Shown here piece by piece: positions 24,102-34,825 of a stretch of DNA of 64,000 nt. Origin of the DNA: Talpa occidentalis (Eukaryota; Chordata; Mammalia; Eulipotyphla; Talpidae). The notes below the pieces were generated by a model that saw only the letters and a program-made list of their open reading frames with translations, did no database searches and was not told the origin of the DNA. Position numbers and translations under genes: made by a program. How positions within the stretch are numbered: the stretch's first letter is position 1; the number at the start of each line of letters is the position of its first letter. Location of the stretch: positions 35,204,329 through 35,268,328 of the forward strand of contig NW_023601212.1 of the NCBI RefSeq assembly GCF_014898055.3, in the 5' to 3' direction.

Positions 24102-24479
24102 CCTTTTATTAACCTTTTGTGTGTGCCTTTAGTGGAATATTAATAAGTCCCTTTTAAGTGCAAGGGTGAGGACCCCCAGCCAGGCAATCAGTTTTATATC
24201 AGGGCTGCTCTGTAACAAAAGGAGCAAAGAATATGCAATGGAACAGAAGTCCATGCTTTAACCGTCAGTACCAGGAAACAAAAAGTAGAGGAAATTCCAG
24301 TGACTTAAAGTCACTTGTTGTATTTTTTTTACCTTTTATCTCAGTTTTCTCTCTATTTTCCATTTTTTTAGTGTATTTATTCTTTATATCATTCTTCCTT
24401 TTTGTACAATGTATGTTTTATCCTCTCAGGTGGTTCTTAACTTTTATAGTCATATAGTTCCTCAGAGTTGCATTTGTGT

Positions 24480-25570
24480 AATCTACTGTTCATCTCACAT
24501 AATCATCATTCTTTCCAAGATCTTTATTATATTCTATGATTCATTTCTTCTTAATCTTTAAATGATCTTCTCACCATAAGCACCTATTTTTATGCATGGA
24601 TTTACTTGCTTCTACATTCAAGTGAAATCATTTATTTTTAAATACATACAGAAATACTAATGTATCTACGTATGCAAACTATTTTACTTAAACAATAACA
24701 CAAATGGCATTTTGTTATAAATCTCACTCTGCTTACTTTTTGTAATTCACCCAGTGTTTATAATTGTATTGTCAATCTAGTTCAAATGTTGTTAGTATTA
24801 AAGCATTAATATGCTTTTATCCAGTCTGTTCTTAATGTTTCCGATTGCTTACTACCAACACAAACACCAAGAGGCACACCCTCACAATGTGCTCATGAAC
24901 CTGAGAAAGGGCTTGTCTGGTACATAACCTGAAGTACATTTGCTGAATTATAAATTATACACAGGTTAATCACTTATGTACCAAATGTTTCATTTGTGAA
25001 GTGACTAGAACTATTTTATATTTCTGTAGGCAATATGTGAAGTTTCCTGTGAATACGCATCCTAGTTGGCATTTAATAGTCTACAGTTTTATAAATTTAC
25101 TAATCTGGAGAGTGTAAGTGGTACTTACTTGTTTTTATTTGCATTTTTTAATGGTTAGTGAAATTGAATATTTTTTTTTTGTACCAACAACCATTTCTGA
25201 ATCTCTTTTTTCTAACTTCTCAAACATTGACTTTGCTTCTCTTTATTTGGGATCTTTTGTCTTTTATTGAAGTAGAGCAGTTCTTTATATATTCTAGATA
25301 TTAGAATTTTAGGTGAGTTTAAATATAATATTTTTAATACTTTCATTGATTTGACTTGTCTAATAGCTTTATTTGTTGTAGATATTTTGAAGATAATTCA
25401 TTAATTTTAATTTAAAATACATGAATTTTGGTGCTATTATGTATACTATTTAGGTCTTACTTGAGAAAGATGTCCTAAAAGGGTTATATGTATGTTGTCT
25501 AGATTAACTTCAAAGCTTTATCCCTCACAATTAGGGTTATAATTCATACAGAGCCTATTATTATATGTAA
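24480..25570 (-). mobile_element. very old L1 (L1M/L1ME type), minus strand
   Basis: Wording of a decayed L1 ORF2 3' half in reverse: gcatttttatttg-type blocks near 25135, tttgggatcttttgtctttt (25247), agcagttctttatatattct (25274), and ttttcttgagaaagatg-like sequence near 25460. Edges are approximate and no frame survives. Confidence 0.5.
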
Positions 25571-26814
25571 TGTGAATTAAATCCTGCTGATGATTTCCTC
25601 AACATCATGTAGTAAATACTGTTTCTCAATCAGTGATGAAAATGATATCATAAAAATAGCTTAGCTGTTTATCAATTTGTATTTTCATATTTAAATTTAA
25701 GAGTATCTCTTTAAAGTTTCCCCATAAGAACCCACTGAAATTTTGTTGGTTGTGGTATTGAATCTATTTTTTATTATTTCTTGGCAAAAAAATAACAAAA
25801 AGGAAAGAAACTAATGTTTATTCATTGTACACCTCCATATTGTAAGTTATAATTATATTGGAATGAGATAGAAATGGACTATTAAAAATAGAAAATAATA
25901 TCTACCACAACTAGAAATAAATGGCATACAAATGAAAGACATAAATCATTTTCACTTTTGGTAATTAAGTTTGTTATAATATTAATAGCAATATAGCAAT
26001 ATAATAACAATTTAACAGCTTTTCTGGAGTAGACTTTGTCAAGACTTTTAAAATCTAAAAGTGTCTTCGGACTTGAGACAAATAAATACCTATTTTCCAA
26101 AATTTAACACCTCCCTTTATGATCATTTCACATTGTAGACTTATTTTCCCCATTTAAATTACAAATACCAGGGAAAGTCTAATACCAAATGCCATTCATG
26201 TTACTAGACAGGAATACTAAACTATCCACTATGTCTCCTGAGCATAACTAAAATGAACATATGATTTAATTGATGAAACATCTTGTTGTGAAGTTGGTGT
26301 CAGTGAGCTTCCATGTGGCCCCATCTGTAAATTCAAGTTTGTAATCTGGCTGCCCAAGAACAAGGGCCCAAGAGCTACAATAGTGCCATCATTGAAGACT
26401 CAGTATCAATATGATCATCCTTTATAATGTTTTTCAATTTGATGTTTTAAAACATCATAACTTTAAAATTTGTATTTCATTTTCATTACTGAACTTGTGT
26501 TGTAGAGATAGTACATTTGAGCAGTGGTCAGGACATGCACATACCCTACGTAGACACAGAAAATATTCTGGGAACACTTAAGAAAATGATTATAATTTAC
26601 TGCACATTCTTTAATATTATAGTGGAGTCAGAAACATAAATAGACTCAAAGCAAAAATAATCACCTTCATGATTATTGCAGTACTAGCTTATATTCCTTA
26701 TAGAGAACCTTATCTCACATGAATAGCAAACCAGAAAAAAAAGGTATGAATAGTTTAGGGAATAAGATTTTTCTTTTAAAAAAGCATTTTTAGCAATATA
26801 ATTTGTGTAGCAGG
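25571..26814. other. AT-rich non-coding stretch
   Basis: No gene or named repeat. A 72-codon minus frame at 25882-26100 has no recognisable features. Confidence 0.5.
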
Positions 26815-26831
26815 TATATCCTATACTCTTT

Positions 26832-27158
26832 TTATTTTTTATTTTTTTTAAATGTTTGGAATGACTTTTCTTTTTGTTTTTTTCCCCCTAAAGATTTATT
26901 TATTTATTTATACAAGCACTGGGTACAGTCAGAAGCGCAGGAGAGTGAGAGAATTCACCAGAGACAGAGCGGGGAGCAGAGCAGGCAGAAGGACCGAGGT
27001 ACACTGCTGAGGGGAGCAGCGGGCGGCAGGAGAGGTCTGCGCGCCATGTGGGACCCTCCTCTGGTGGCCAGGGAGCAGCCGGGGATTGAACCGGTGCTGC
27101 AGAGGCTGCAGGCAGCTTCGCAACCCAGCACTCAACCGCTGCACCACTGGGGAGGCCC
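26832..27158 (-). mobile_element. tRNA-derived SINE, GC-rich subfamily, with 3' extension
   Basis: The SINE body is typical (26890-27158). On its own strand it reaches AAATAAATCTTTA, then continues with gggggaaaaaaac, aaaagtcattccaaacattt and a second A-rich tail before the TSD. The exact 17-bp TSD tatatcctatactcttt at 26815-26831 and 27159-27175 encloses both parts, so the extension was inserted with the SINE. Confidence 0.93.
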
Positions 27159-27175
27159 TATATCCTATACTCTTT

Positions 27176-27720
27176 ACTGTGAATATATTCTAGCTGATAT
27201 AGTCTAACTATCAATTTAATAGTATGATTTACCAAGAACATGAGTGTGGGTAAGTGAAGCAAATACACATTTCAAAATGTGAAAACTATACTCATGAAAT
27301 TAAATAGATACTTAAACAAATGCTAAAACAAAAAAATTGATTTAAAAATTCTAGTTAATCTAATCTACAGGGAATTTTTGCCACTTAATAGGCAAGAAAT
27401 TCCAACACCATGATATTGAATCCTTTCAAGTACTACTTAGTTTTTTTTTTTTTTACCATGTAACTAATTTTATTTATTTAAAACCCCATTTGTATCAGTT
27501 TATTTTATTAATAGCATTCTCAAATTTATGAAATAGTATAATTCTACAGAAAGCAATTACAAGACCCAGGTTGATAAAATTGTCTGAAAGTTTCTGCACA
27601 CTTTACATCTTCTAGGATTATTGCTTTCAATTGCTCATCTAAACAGATCTAAATAGGAACTCCATAGAGGAAGCCAAGGTCATTTTTGACTCATGGTCTC
27701 TCCAAGATAATGACTTTATT
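27176..27720. other. AT-rich non-coding stretch
   Basis: No gene or named repeat; a T run lies at about 27442-27454. Confidence 0.5.
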
Positions 27721-27740
27721 AAAAACATATATGTACTTTT

Positions 27741-28031
27741 GGGTCTCCCTGGTGGCCCAGTGGTTGAGTGCTGGGTTGTGAAGCTTCCCGCAGCCTCTGC
27801 AGTGTCGGTTTGATCCCCGGCCGCCGGGCGAGTGTCCCACATGGTGCGCAGACCTCTCCTGCCGCCCGCTGCTCCCCTCAGCAGTGTACTTCATCAGTCT
27901 GCCTGTTCTGTTCCCCACTCTGGCTCTGGTGAATTCTGTCACCCTCCCGTGCTTCTGACTGTACCCAGTGCTTGTATGAATAAATAAATAAATTTAAAAA
28001 AATATATTAAAAATAAAAAAATGAAAAAAAA
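27741..28031 (+). mobile_element. tRNA-derived SINE, intermediate subfamily
   Basis: Head gggtctccctggtggcccag, B box ggtttgatccccgg, shortened spacer cgccgggcgagtgtcccaca. Long A-rich tail. Exact 20-bp TSD aaaaacatatatgtactttt at 27721-27740 and 28032-28051, the longest perfect TSD in the window. Confidence 0.97.
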
Positions 28032-28124
28032 AAAAACATATATGTACTTTTACCAATCCTGCACAAAATGATTCTGTGGAAGCAAAGTTTACCAGCTTTT
28101 TTCTTGGCTTGAAAAGTATTAATG

Positions 28125-28422
28125 GGGCTTCCCCAGTGGTGCAGCGGTTGAGCGCTGGGTTGCGAAGCTGCCCGTGGCCTCTGCGGCTCAGGTTCGATCC
28201 ACGGCTGCTCCCAGGCCACCGGAGGAGGGTCCCACATGGTGCGTAGACCTCTCCTGCTCCCCTCAGCAGTGTACTTCGGTCCTTCTGCCTGCTCTGCTCC
28301 CCGCTCTGTCTCTGGTGAATTCTCTCACCCTCCTGCACTTCTGACTGTACTCAGTGCGTGTATAAACAAACAAACAAACAAATAAACAATACATGCCTCT
28401 TTAAAAAAAAATTTAAAAAAAA
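28125..28422 (+). mobile_element. tRNA-derived SINE, GC-rich subfamily, GCATGCC-type tail
   Basis: Tail AAACAAACAAATAAACAATACATGCCTCTTTAAA places it with the copies at 4452 and 21970; here the TCTTT terminator is intact. About 16 bases are missing from the core between ctctcctgc and tcccctcagc. Exact TSD gaaaagtattaatg at 28111-28124 and 28423-28436. Confidence 0.96.
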
Positions 28423-28752
28423 GAAAAGTATTAATGAATGCAATGTTTCATTCCAAACTCTTAATTCATATTATCAGACATAATGAAAGTGTTTGGTCAG
28501 TGATCAAACTTGATGATAAACTCCTAAGACTTAGACTATAAAATGAACAGGGTATCAAACATATTTACAACTATGCTGTAAAAAAGGTTTAGTTATTTAC
28601 CATTAAACTCAGGTATACCAACTGTAGCTATATATCACTTTTTGGAGCTTGTATTTGTATACTTATTAATTTATTCATTATATTACCAAATCTCCATCAT
28701 TCTTATCCTAGAAATCAATAATGACAATCTCTCATTTAAAGAAAAAAGTACA

Positions 28753-29025
28753 GGGCCTCCCCCCGTGGCGCAGTGGTTGAGTGCTGGGCTGTGAAGCTGC
28801 CCGCAGCCTCTGCAGTGCTGGTTAAATCCCTTGCCCCAGCGAGGGTCCCACATGGTGCGCAGACCTCTCCTGTCTCGCCTGCTGCTCCCCTCAGCAGTGA
28901 ACTTCCTAAGTCTGCCTGTTCTGCTCCCTGCTCTGACTCTGGTGAATTCTCTCACCCTCCCGCATTTCTGACTGTACCCAGAGCTTGTATAAATAAATAA
29001 ATCAATCTTAAAAAAATTAAAAATA
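28753..29025 (+). mobile_element. tRNA-derived SINE, intermediate subfamily
   Basis: Head ggcctccccccgtggcgcag; B-box region changed to ggttaaatccc. Exact 15-bp TSD aaagaaaaaagtaca at 28738-28752 and 29026-29040. Confidence 0.95.
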
Positions 29026-29040
29026 AAGAAAAAAGTACAT

Positions 29041-29483
29041 ACAATCTGAAGGTATGTCTGAAATTGCTGGCAGATATTATTCCTTGTATATGACTTAGAG
29101 CACAATGTAAGGTTAGACAAAATGCTACCATCTATAATGTTATCATTTGTGATTTTTTTTAATCCTCTCATAACTAGACAGAAAAAACTAGGATGAATTG
29201 ACAGTGGGTTGTGAGTGGAAGTGTCCTGAAGGATTTATTTGATGTCACCCTCCAACCATCTCTTCTGCCTTTGCAATGGCAAAAGGCTGTACTACAATGG
29301 ATGTGGCTGGAGATCAAAGCCATGGATTGTTGGGGCAGTGCATGGAAAACCAATACTAAGCTTCACACCTATGTAACCATAGTTTAAGCAACAAAAAACT
29401 GCTAAAGTGCTAAACTATTGAAATGTTTGTATGCTACTGCCACATAGACTCAATCCTGGCTTATGCAATAATTTTGCCTTTTT
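29041..29483. other. non-coding stretch
   Basis: No gene or named repeat recognised. Confidence 0.5.
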
Positions 29484-29498
29484 AAAATTAACATTGAG

Positions 29499-29744
29499 GG
29501 CCTCCCCTGGTGGTGCAGGCAGTTGAGTGCATTGTTGTGAATCTGACCCGGTTCAATCCCAGCCTGCGGGCGAGGGTCCCACATGGTGGGGCAGACCTCT
29601 CCTGTCTTGCCCACTGCTCCCCTCAGCAGTGTATTTCATCAGTCTGCGTGTTCTGTTCCCTGCTCTATCTCTGGTGAATCCTCTCACCCTCCCGTGAATC
29701 TGGTTTGTTTCACTGTTCTTGTATAAATAAGTAAATATTAAAAA
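29499..29744 (+). mobile_element. tRNA-derived SINE with internal deletion
   Basis: The block between the A and B boxes is shortened: gttgtgaatctgacccggtt joins directly, lacking the usual gcctctgcagc. Exact 15-bp TSD aaaattaacattgag at 29484-29498 and 29745-29759. Confidence 0.94.
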
Positions 29745-29759
29745 AAAATTAACATTGAG

Positions 29760-31273
29760 AATGAACTGAAAACTTAGGGGCTTATTTAGTAAGAGGAAGG
29801 AGATCCCAAATACACTAATGCTCACTTAAAAATTGGGCACAAAGTTTGTATAGTTGAAGAAAACCCTTCTGTACTATTCTTTGAAAGGACAGAGGAGAGA
29901 GGGGACTTAATTTGCTGTATTTTTTCTTTGTTGACAACTATCATTGCTTTCAGAATCTGGAATAATTCATAAAGTGTATAATTAGAGACTTGTTAAAAGT
30001 GGCTGATGTAAGATTGCTAAGGATTAAAGAAATTTCTGTGAAATAAAGTGCAATAAGCCTGCTGGATGTTGTCAAGAGTGTCTGTTCTTGGAGCAAATGT
30101 AGAGTTGGTTTTTCCTCTTCGTATATTTGATTTTTCTTTTATGAAATACTGGGATAGTTTCAGGGTATGTGTATATATGGAGATCAGATATTGTTTTAAT
30201 ATAAAACTTGCGTTAGAAGTGTTCCTTTTATTATAGTTCAAACTTTTTTATATTGAATCTATTTGGAAGAATGTAGATTGGAAGACTGGGCAGAGTTGTG
30301 AATGATCTGGAGTAAAAGAAATAGACTTCTTTTTGCAGTAACCTTGGGCAAAAGCAAGTAGGGCAGATCAAATAATTGCTTTAATGGTTTGCTGAAGTTA
30401 AAGTTCAAATAATACCAGTGTCTATTCAAAACACCTGAAAATGCAACAACTGCTATGAGCCATATACCTTTCTGAGAAAAGGGGCAGGGAGAACATGAAT
30501 CTGAGAGAGAGATTATACAATAGAATGTGTCAGTAATAGTGGCTCTGATAAAGTTGAAGGAAATGTTTTGGTCATATGACAGAGTAGAACCTTATTCCAA
30601 GTCATAACTCTGTTGTGATCTTGAACTAAGTTTTGATTACACAGGGCATTTGTAGCATGCATTGGCCTGCAAGGTCTTCTCCAGAGCAAACATTTCATTC
30701 TGCTGCGCAGCTGTAACAGTCTGTAGTGCCAGCTCAGCTATGGATTCTCTTCTGTTTAACATAATTCGTTGACTCCTGGGTGTGCTGAGAGAAAACATAG
30801 GTTGATACTGAGAGAGAGTCCCTGCCCTCCAGCAAATAACATGTCCAGGGAATCTAACATCTGTGAGTTGAAATATTTGTTTGTTAGAAAAGTGTGGGAA
30901 GCACCCTTTTCTAGGGTGAAAGACCTCTTCTAGTTACTCACAAGCTAAGGAGCAGGCAGACTAATAATGGACTTACTGCCCACATAGACATTGAATCACA
31001 GATAAAAGGTGGCAACTAATTATGCACATCACCCTTCCAAAGCGTTGTACTGCTAAGCTGCTCTGGGAGAGGAGCAGAACCTAAATGCTGCAATAAATTA
31101 ATTGGAGGCAGAAGTTCTTGTTTCTAAACTCCAGTTAATAATTCAAATCAATGGCTGGCTTTGCGACTCCAGGCAACTAAAGTTGCTGGGACCACAGGTC
31201 TCTCATCAGATGTAAAACAAAGATGTGGTCTTTGGACAAGATGATTGTTAAGGTCCTAGTAATTTAAAAAGCA
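29760..31273. other. non-coding stretch
   Basis: 1.5 kb without a recognisable gene or repeat, somewhat less AT-rich than its neighbours. Candidate for unique sequence. Confidence 0.5.
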
Positions 31274-31283
31274 TGGTTTTTAT

Positions 31284-31445
31284 TTTTTTATTTTTTTTAA
31301 TACTTTATTTTATATATTTCTTACATCATATTTCATTTTTGCACAATGTACACATTTTCATCTTGGTTATCTTCCCCATACAATTGCACCCCCCTTATTT
31401 TGACCCTAATCCCTCCTCTCCCTGCATCCCCCGCACCCCATGCTA
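31284..31445 (-). mobile_element. L1 3' end, type B, minus strand
   Basis: Reversed type B 3' UTR: atttcatttttgcacaatgt, cttccccatacaattgcacc, cttattttgaccctaatccc. Truncated at ccccgcaccccatgc. Directly followed by a second L1 3' end. Confidence 0.85.
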
Positions 31446-31469
31446 GATATTTTTTATTTTTTATTTTTT

Positions 31470-31590
31470 ATTTTATTTTTTTATTTTTTATTAATTAATA
31501 AATTTTATTTTTATATTCCCCATACAATTGCAATCCCCCCATTCTGACCCCAATCCCTCCCCTCCCGCCCCCCAAAAAGTGTCTCTGGTT
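31470..31590 (-). mobile_element. L1 3' end, type C, minus strand
   Basis: Reversed type C 3' UTR: aataaattttatttttatat, attgcaatccccccattctg, aaaaagtgtctctggtt, preceded by an impure T-rich tail. About 110 bp of element remain. TSD not resolved because the flanks are T-rich. Confidence 0.85.
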
Positions 31591-31594
31591 TTTA

Positions 31595-31895
31595 AAGTAG
31601 GTTTACTCACTAAACAAAAGATTACACGGCAGTTCATTAAAATTGAGAAAAAGTGAGGGAAAGGGCTTTCATTTTTTATAAGAACTGTCTGATTTTTTCA
31701 GGTAGAATTTTCCAGGAATATCAAATGCAAAACAATGCTAAAATACAGACTGTTCTGAATTGAAGCTTGGAAAGCAAAGAAATCAGGAAAAGAGTGATAT
31801 TACTCATAGGAACACAAATCCATTATAAAAATAAAATTGTATTTAATGCCAGTATTGATTAGGTGTGGGTTAGCCTTGATGTCTGTATAACTTTA
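31595..31895. other. non-coding stretch
   Basis: No gene or named repeat recognised. Confidence 0.5.
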
Positions 31896-31904
31896 CTCTG
31901 TCCC

Positions 31905-32017
31905 CTTTTTCTGGGCCATGTGGGTAGCTCCTTGGCCAGCCTGGACTAACTCGCGCTGCAGAGGCTGAGGACAGCTTCACAGCACAGCGCTTAACACTTT
32001 GCTCCACCAGGGAGCCC
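31905..32017 (-). mobile_element. tRNA-derived SINE, head only
   Basis: From gccatgtgggtagctccttg to ccaccagggagcccc. Tail half missing. A weak flank repeat (ctgtccc/ttgtccc) may be the TSD. Confidence 0.85.
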
Positions 32018-32027
32018 CCTTTGTCCC

Positions 32028-32430
32028 ATTATAGTTGATAGGTAGTTAGCACTCACATGTACTAGGTAAAACACAGTAAATTTTAGTCTTAAAAAGGTTT
32101 TACTCAATCACAAAGTAAATACAAAGAGACCTATTCTTCTTCAGCATCCTTGATAGATTCACGTTCTCCACTTGTGTGCAACAGAAAAAAAGTTAACTCA
32201 AGTATAAATTTTTCCTCATAGGTATGTGGCAAAAGGAACTAGTGTACAGACAGCGAGGATTTCCCTAAAGGTAAATTTCTTCAATGCCTTGTTCAATTAT
32301 AGTCATAAAGCGACTCAGTATTTCTCTTAGGAATCTATCCCTAGATCTCTGGGTTCATTTTCATAAAACTAAAAAACAAATAAATATATAACTTAGGAAA
32401 ATTTAGTCAATAAAAATATTAAATCATAGT
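32028..32430. other. AT-rich non-coding stretch
   Basis: No gene or named repeat recognised. Confidence 0.5.
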
Positions 32431-32452
32431 ATGGATATATATTTTTTATTTT

Positions 32453-32717
32453 TTCTAAGATTTATTTATTCATTTATACAAGAACGGGGGTATAGGCCAG
32501 ATGAGCAGGAAGGTGAGAGGATTCACCAGAGACAGAGTGGGGAACAGAACAGGCAGCCCAATGAAATACACTGCTGAGGGGAGCAGCAGGTGCAGCAGGA
32601 GAGGTCTGCTAGCCATGTGGGACCCTCGCCAGCTGGGCGGGATCGTACCTGCGCTGCGGAGGCTGCAGACAGCTTCCCAGCGCAGCACTCAACCGCCTGT
32701 GCCACCAGGGGAGACCC
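32453..32717 (-). mobile_element. tRNA-derived SINE, intermediate subfamily
   Basis: Minus copy, body agaacgggggtataggccag to gccaccaggggagaccc. Flanks share a degraded T-rich TSD (tatatattttttatt and tatatctttttta). Confidence 0.9.
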
Positions 32718-32954
32718 TATATCTTTTTTAAAGAATGCATTGCAAACCATGCCAAATGATATAGAAGATGCAGGTGCTATTTTCTATGCTATAACCACAC
32801 TCCACAAAATTAACTACAATGAATTTGGTGCTGTAGCAATACACTTGAGAAATTAAAGTTACTTACTTTTTATTAAAATATTTTCATTTTTCTATTTAAG
32901 CTTGGATAGTCACCATGATCTCTGGAGCTCAGAAAAAAAGAAAAAAATCTGACT

Positions 32955-33590
32955 GAAAACGGAGCTACCATATGATCTGGCAATTCCACTCCTAGGGATC
33001 TACCCAAAACAATCCCCTAGGGATCTACACAAAAACATTGATTGAAAAGATCACCTGTGCCCCTATGTTTATTACAGCACTATTTACAATACATAAAACC
33101 TGGACACAACCCAAATGCCCCAAAACAGATGACTGGATCAAGAAGATATGGTCTATATGCACAATGGGATATTATTCAGAAATCAAAAAAGATAAACTCA
33201 TGTCATTTGCAGCAACATGGATGGAGCTAGAAGGAATTATGCTCAGTGAAATAAGCCAGAAGGAAAAAAGAAAAATATCAGATGGTTTCACTTATAGCAG
33301 GAATATAGGAAAAACAAATAAGACATCAGTGTAAAAAAAATAATAACGGTACAAAGCACAACAAAGCAAAAATAGACAATTATAAATCAGAGACATCCTG
33401 CAGGAGAGAAGGAGGGAGAGGGATCAGAGGGAGGGAGGGAGGAGCACAGGGGACTGAGGTGATGGTGCACGGGTGCATTGGTGAAGGAAACTCTGTGGGG
33501 ACTATACCTGAGAGGGTGGGGGGAAGCAAATACTGTTTAAAAATGAACAATGAGTTAAAAAAATAAAAGAATAATGAAAAAAGAATAAAG
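32955..33590 (+). mobile_element. L1 3' end, type A, 5'-truncated
   Basis: Starts in ORF2 at gagctaccatatgatctggc, shows a local duplication of ctagggatctac near 32992-33026, and runs through the ORF2 end to 3' UTR type A (cagagacatcctgcaggaga..ggtgaaggaaactctgtggg..tactgtttaaaaatgaacaa). ORF2 is out of frame in places. Possible TSD atctga at about 32948 and 33900, outside the SINE that sits in its A tail. Confidence 0.88.
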
Positions 33591-33898
33591 GGCTTCCTCT
33601 GGTGGCACAGTGGTTGAGCGCTGGGCTGCAAAGCTGCCGGCAACCTCCTGCAGCACCGGTTCGATCCCTGGCTGCTGGTGAGGGTCCCACATGGTGCACA
33701 GACCTCTCTTGCCACGCCTGCTGCTCCCCTCAGCAGTGTATTTCGTTGGCCAGCTTGCTCTGTTCCCAGCTCTGGCTCTGGTGAATTCTCTCACCACCCC
33801 TCCATCCCCTGAGCTTCTGACTGTGCTCAGTGCTTGTATAAATAAATAAATAAATCTTTAAAAACAAACAAACAAACATACAAAAAAAAAACAACAAA
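33591..33898 (+). mobile_element. tRNA-derived SINE in the A tail of an L1
   Basis: Head ggcttcctctggtggcacag, B box ggttcgatccctgg, tail AAATAAATCTTTAAAAACAAAC. It lies directly after the L1 A-rich tail, a common landing site. No separate TSD can be told from the A-rich flanks. Confidence 0.93.
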
Positions 33899-34519
33899 GA
33901 TCTGATATTACTAGCAAGCATATTGTACAGCCAGGTTATATCTACCTAACCAGAAAGAACCCGCTTGCAAAAGGCTGCATGGATGAAGACTGGCTTTCAT
34001 ATTTTCTCTTACTCTTTTGCTTGCCAAGCTGAGCCCCATTTCTTCAATTGCTTCTACCCTTCAATCTCCTTAATGTTACAGTTCTAGTCAACTGCAAATA
34101 TGGAAGTTTTTCCGGATAACAGTGGTTAGCATTATTGTGTAGATTTTAGTGTGTTAACACCATTTTGGGGTTATGATGATTGCTGTGGCCATGTTTATAA
34201 AAATACCTAGTGCCCTAAAAAAAATTAGAATCCTCTATGCACTCTCTTAAGAAGATTCAATAGGTGACACTATTTACCTTTTCCCTGGGGAGAAAATTGT
34301 CATCCCTCTTAGCATTCTGAACAAGTGAATATATACAATCTTACAGATTTCAGTTCAGAAACTATTGACGGCATGTTGTTATAGCAGGATATTCAGCGAG
34401 TCTCCCTAAAGACTTACAACAGAGAAAAGTGTTATCTTTGAAAGATAAACTGAGAAGGCAGGACTAATTGGATCAAGGTAGGTAAATGTAAAACAACTTG
34501 AAAAGGGCAGAATGGGTTC
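33899..34519. other. non-coding stretch
   Basis: No gene or named repeat recognised. Confidence 0.5.
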
Positions 34520-34534
34520 AAGAACTACAAATGA

Positions 34535-34810
34535 GGAGCCTCCCTGGTAGCACAAGGGGTTAAGATGCAACCTATGAATCTGTCCGCAGCCACTGAAGCA
34601 TGAGTTTGATCCCTGGCCAGGGAGATACCCACATGGCACAGCAGACCTCTCCTGTCTCGCCCGCTGCTCCCCTCAGCAATGTATTTCACTTAGACTGCCT
34701 GTTCTGCTCCCTGCTCTGTCTCTGGTGAATCCTCTCACACACACCCCCCCCACATCTGCCTGTACCCCAGTTCTTGTATGCATAAATCTTTAAAAAAGAT
34801 TGCAAAAAAA
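34535..34810 (+). mobile_element. tRNA-derived SINE, older subfamily
   Basis: Head ggagcctccctggtagcaca, B box gtttgatccctgg, tail cagttcttgtatgcataaat. Exact 15-bp TSD aagaactacaaatga at 34520-34534 and 34811-34825. Confidence 0.95.
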
Positions 34811-34825
34811 AAGAACTACAAATGA

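Larger units (their letters stand above)
23763..24217 (+). mobile_element. solo LTR, class I endogenous retrovirus type
   Basis: A 455-bp LTR beginning TGTTA and ending TAACA, a perfect 5-bp inverted terminal pair. The TSD is 4 bp, AAAG, at 23759-23762 and 24218-24221. Removing LTR and one AAAG restores L1 ORF2 wording (gacaaaggagcaaag), also present in reverse near 62.05 kb, so both edges are fixed. A TATAAA lies at 23910-23915 and AATAAA at 24096-24101, giving U3, R and U5 order on the plus strand. A 4-bp TSD fits gammaretrovirus-like ERV1. No internal genes remain: one LTR is left after recombination. A short chance frame overlaps on the minus strand. Confidence 0.9.
22760..24280. mobile_element. 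L1 with 5' inversion, carrying two SINEs and a solo LTR
   Basis: Left of about 23590 the L1 sequence is on the minus strand: gcatttcctctttgaagaag (23026), tgtctctttgttttgcctat (about 23440), ttgctgaggtacatgtcatg (about 23560). Right of it the next-upstream ORF2 segment is on the plus strand: gagaatggaagtatcacatt, the [14 protein letters not shown] region, and the FDKGAK region, cut by an LTR and resuming with gagcaaagaatatgcaatgg. Inversion of the 5' part of one insertion is the twin-priming pattern. Left boundary uncertain; no TSD found. Confidence 0.72.
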
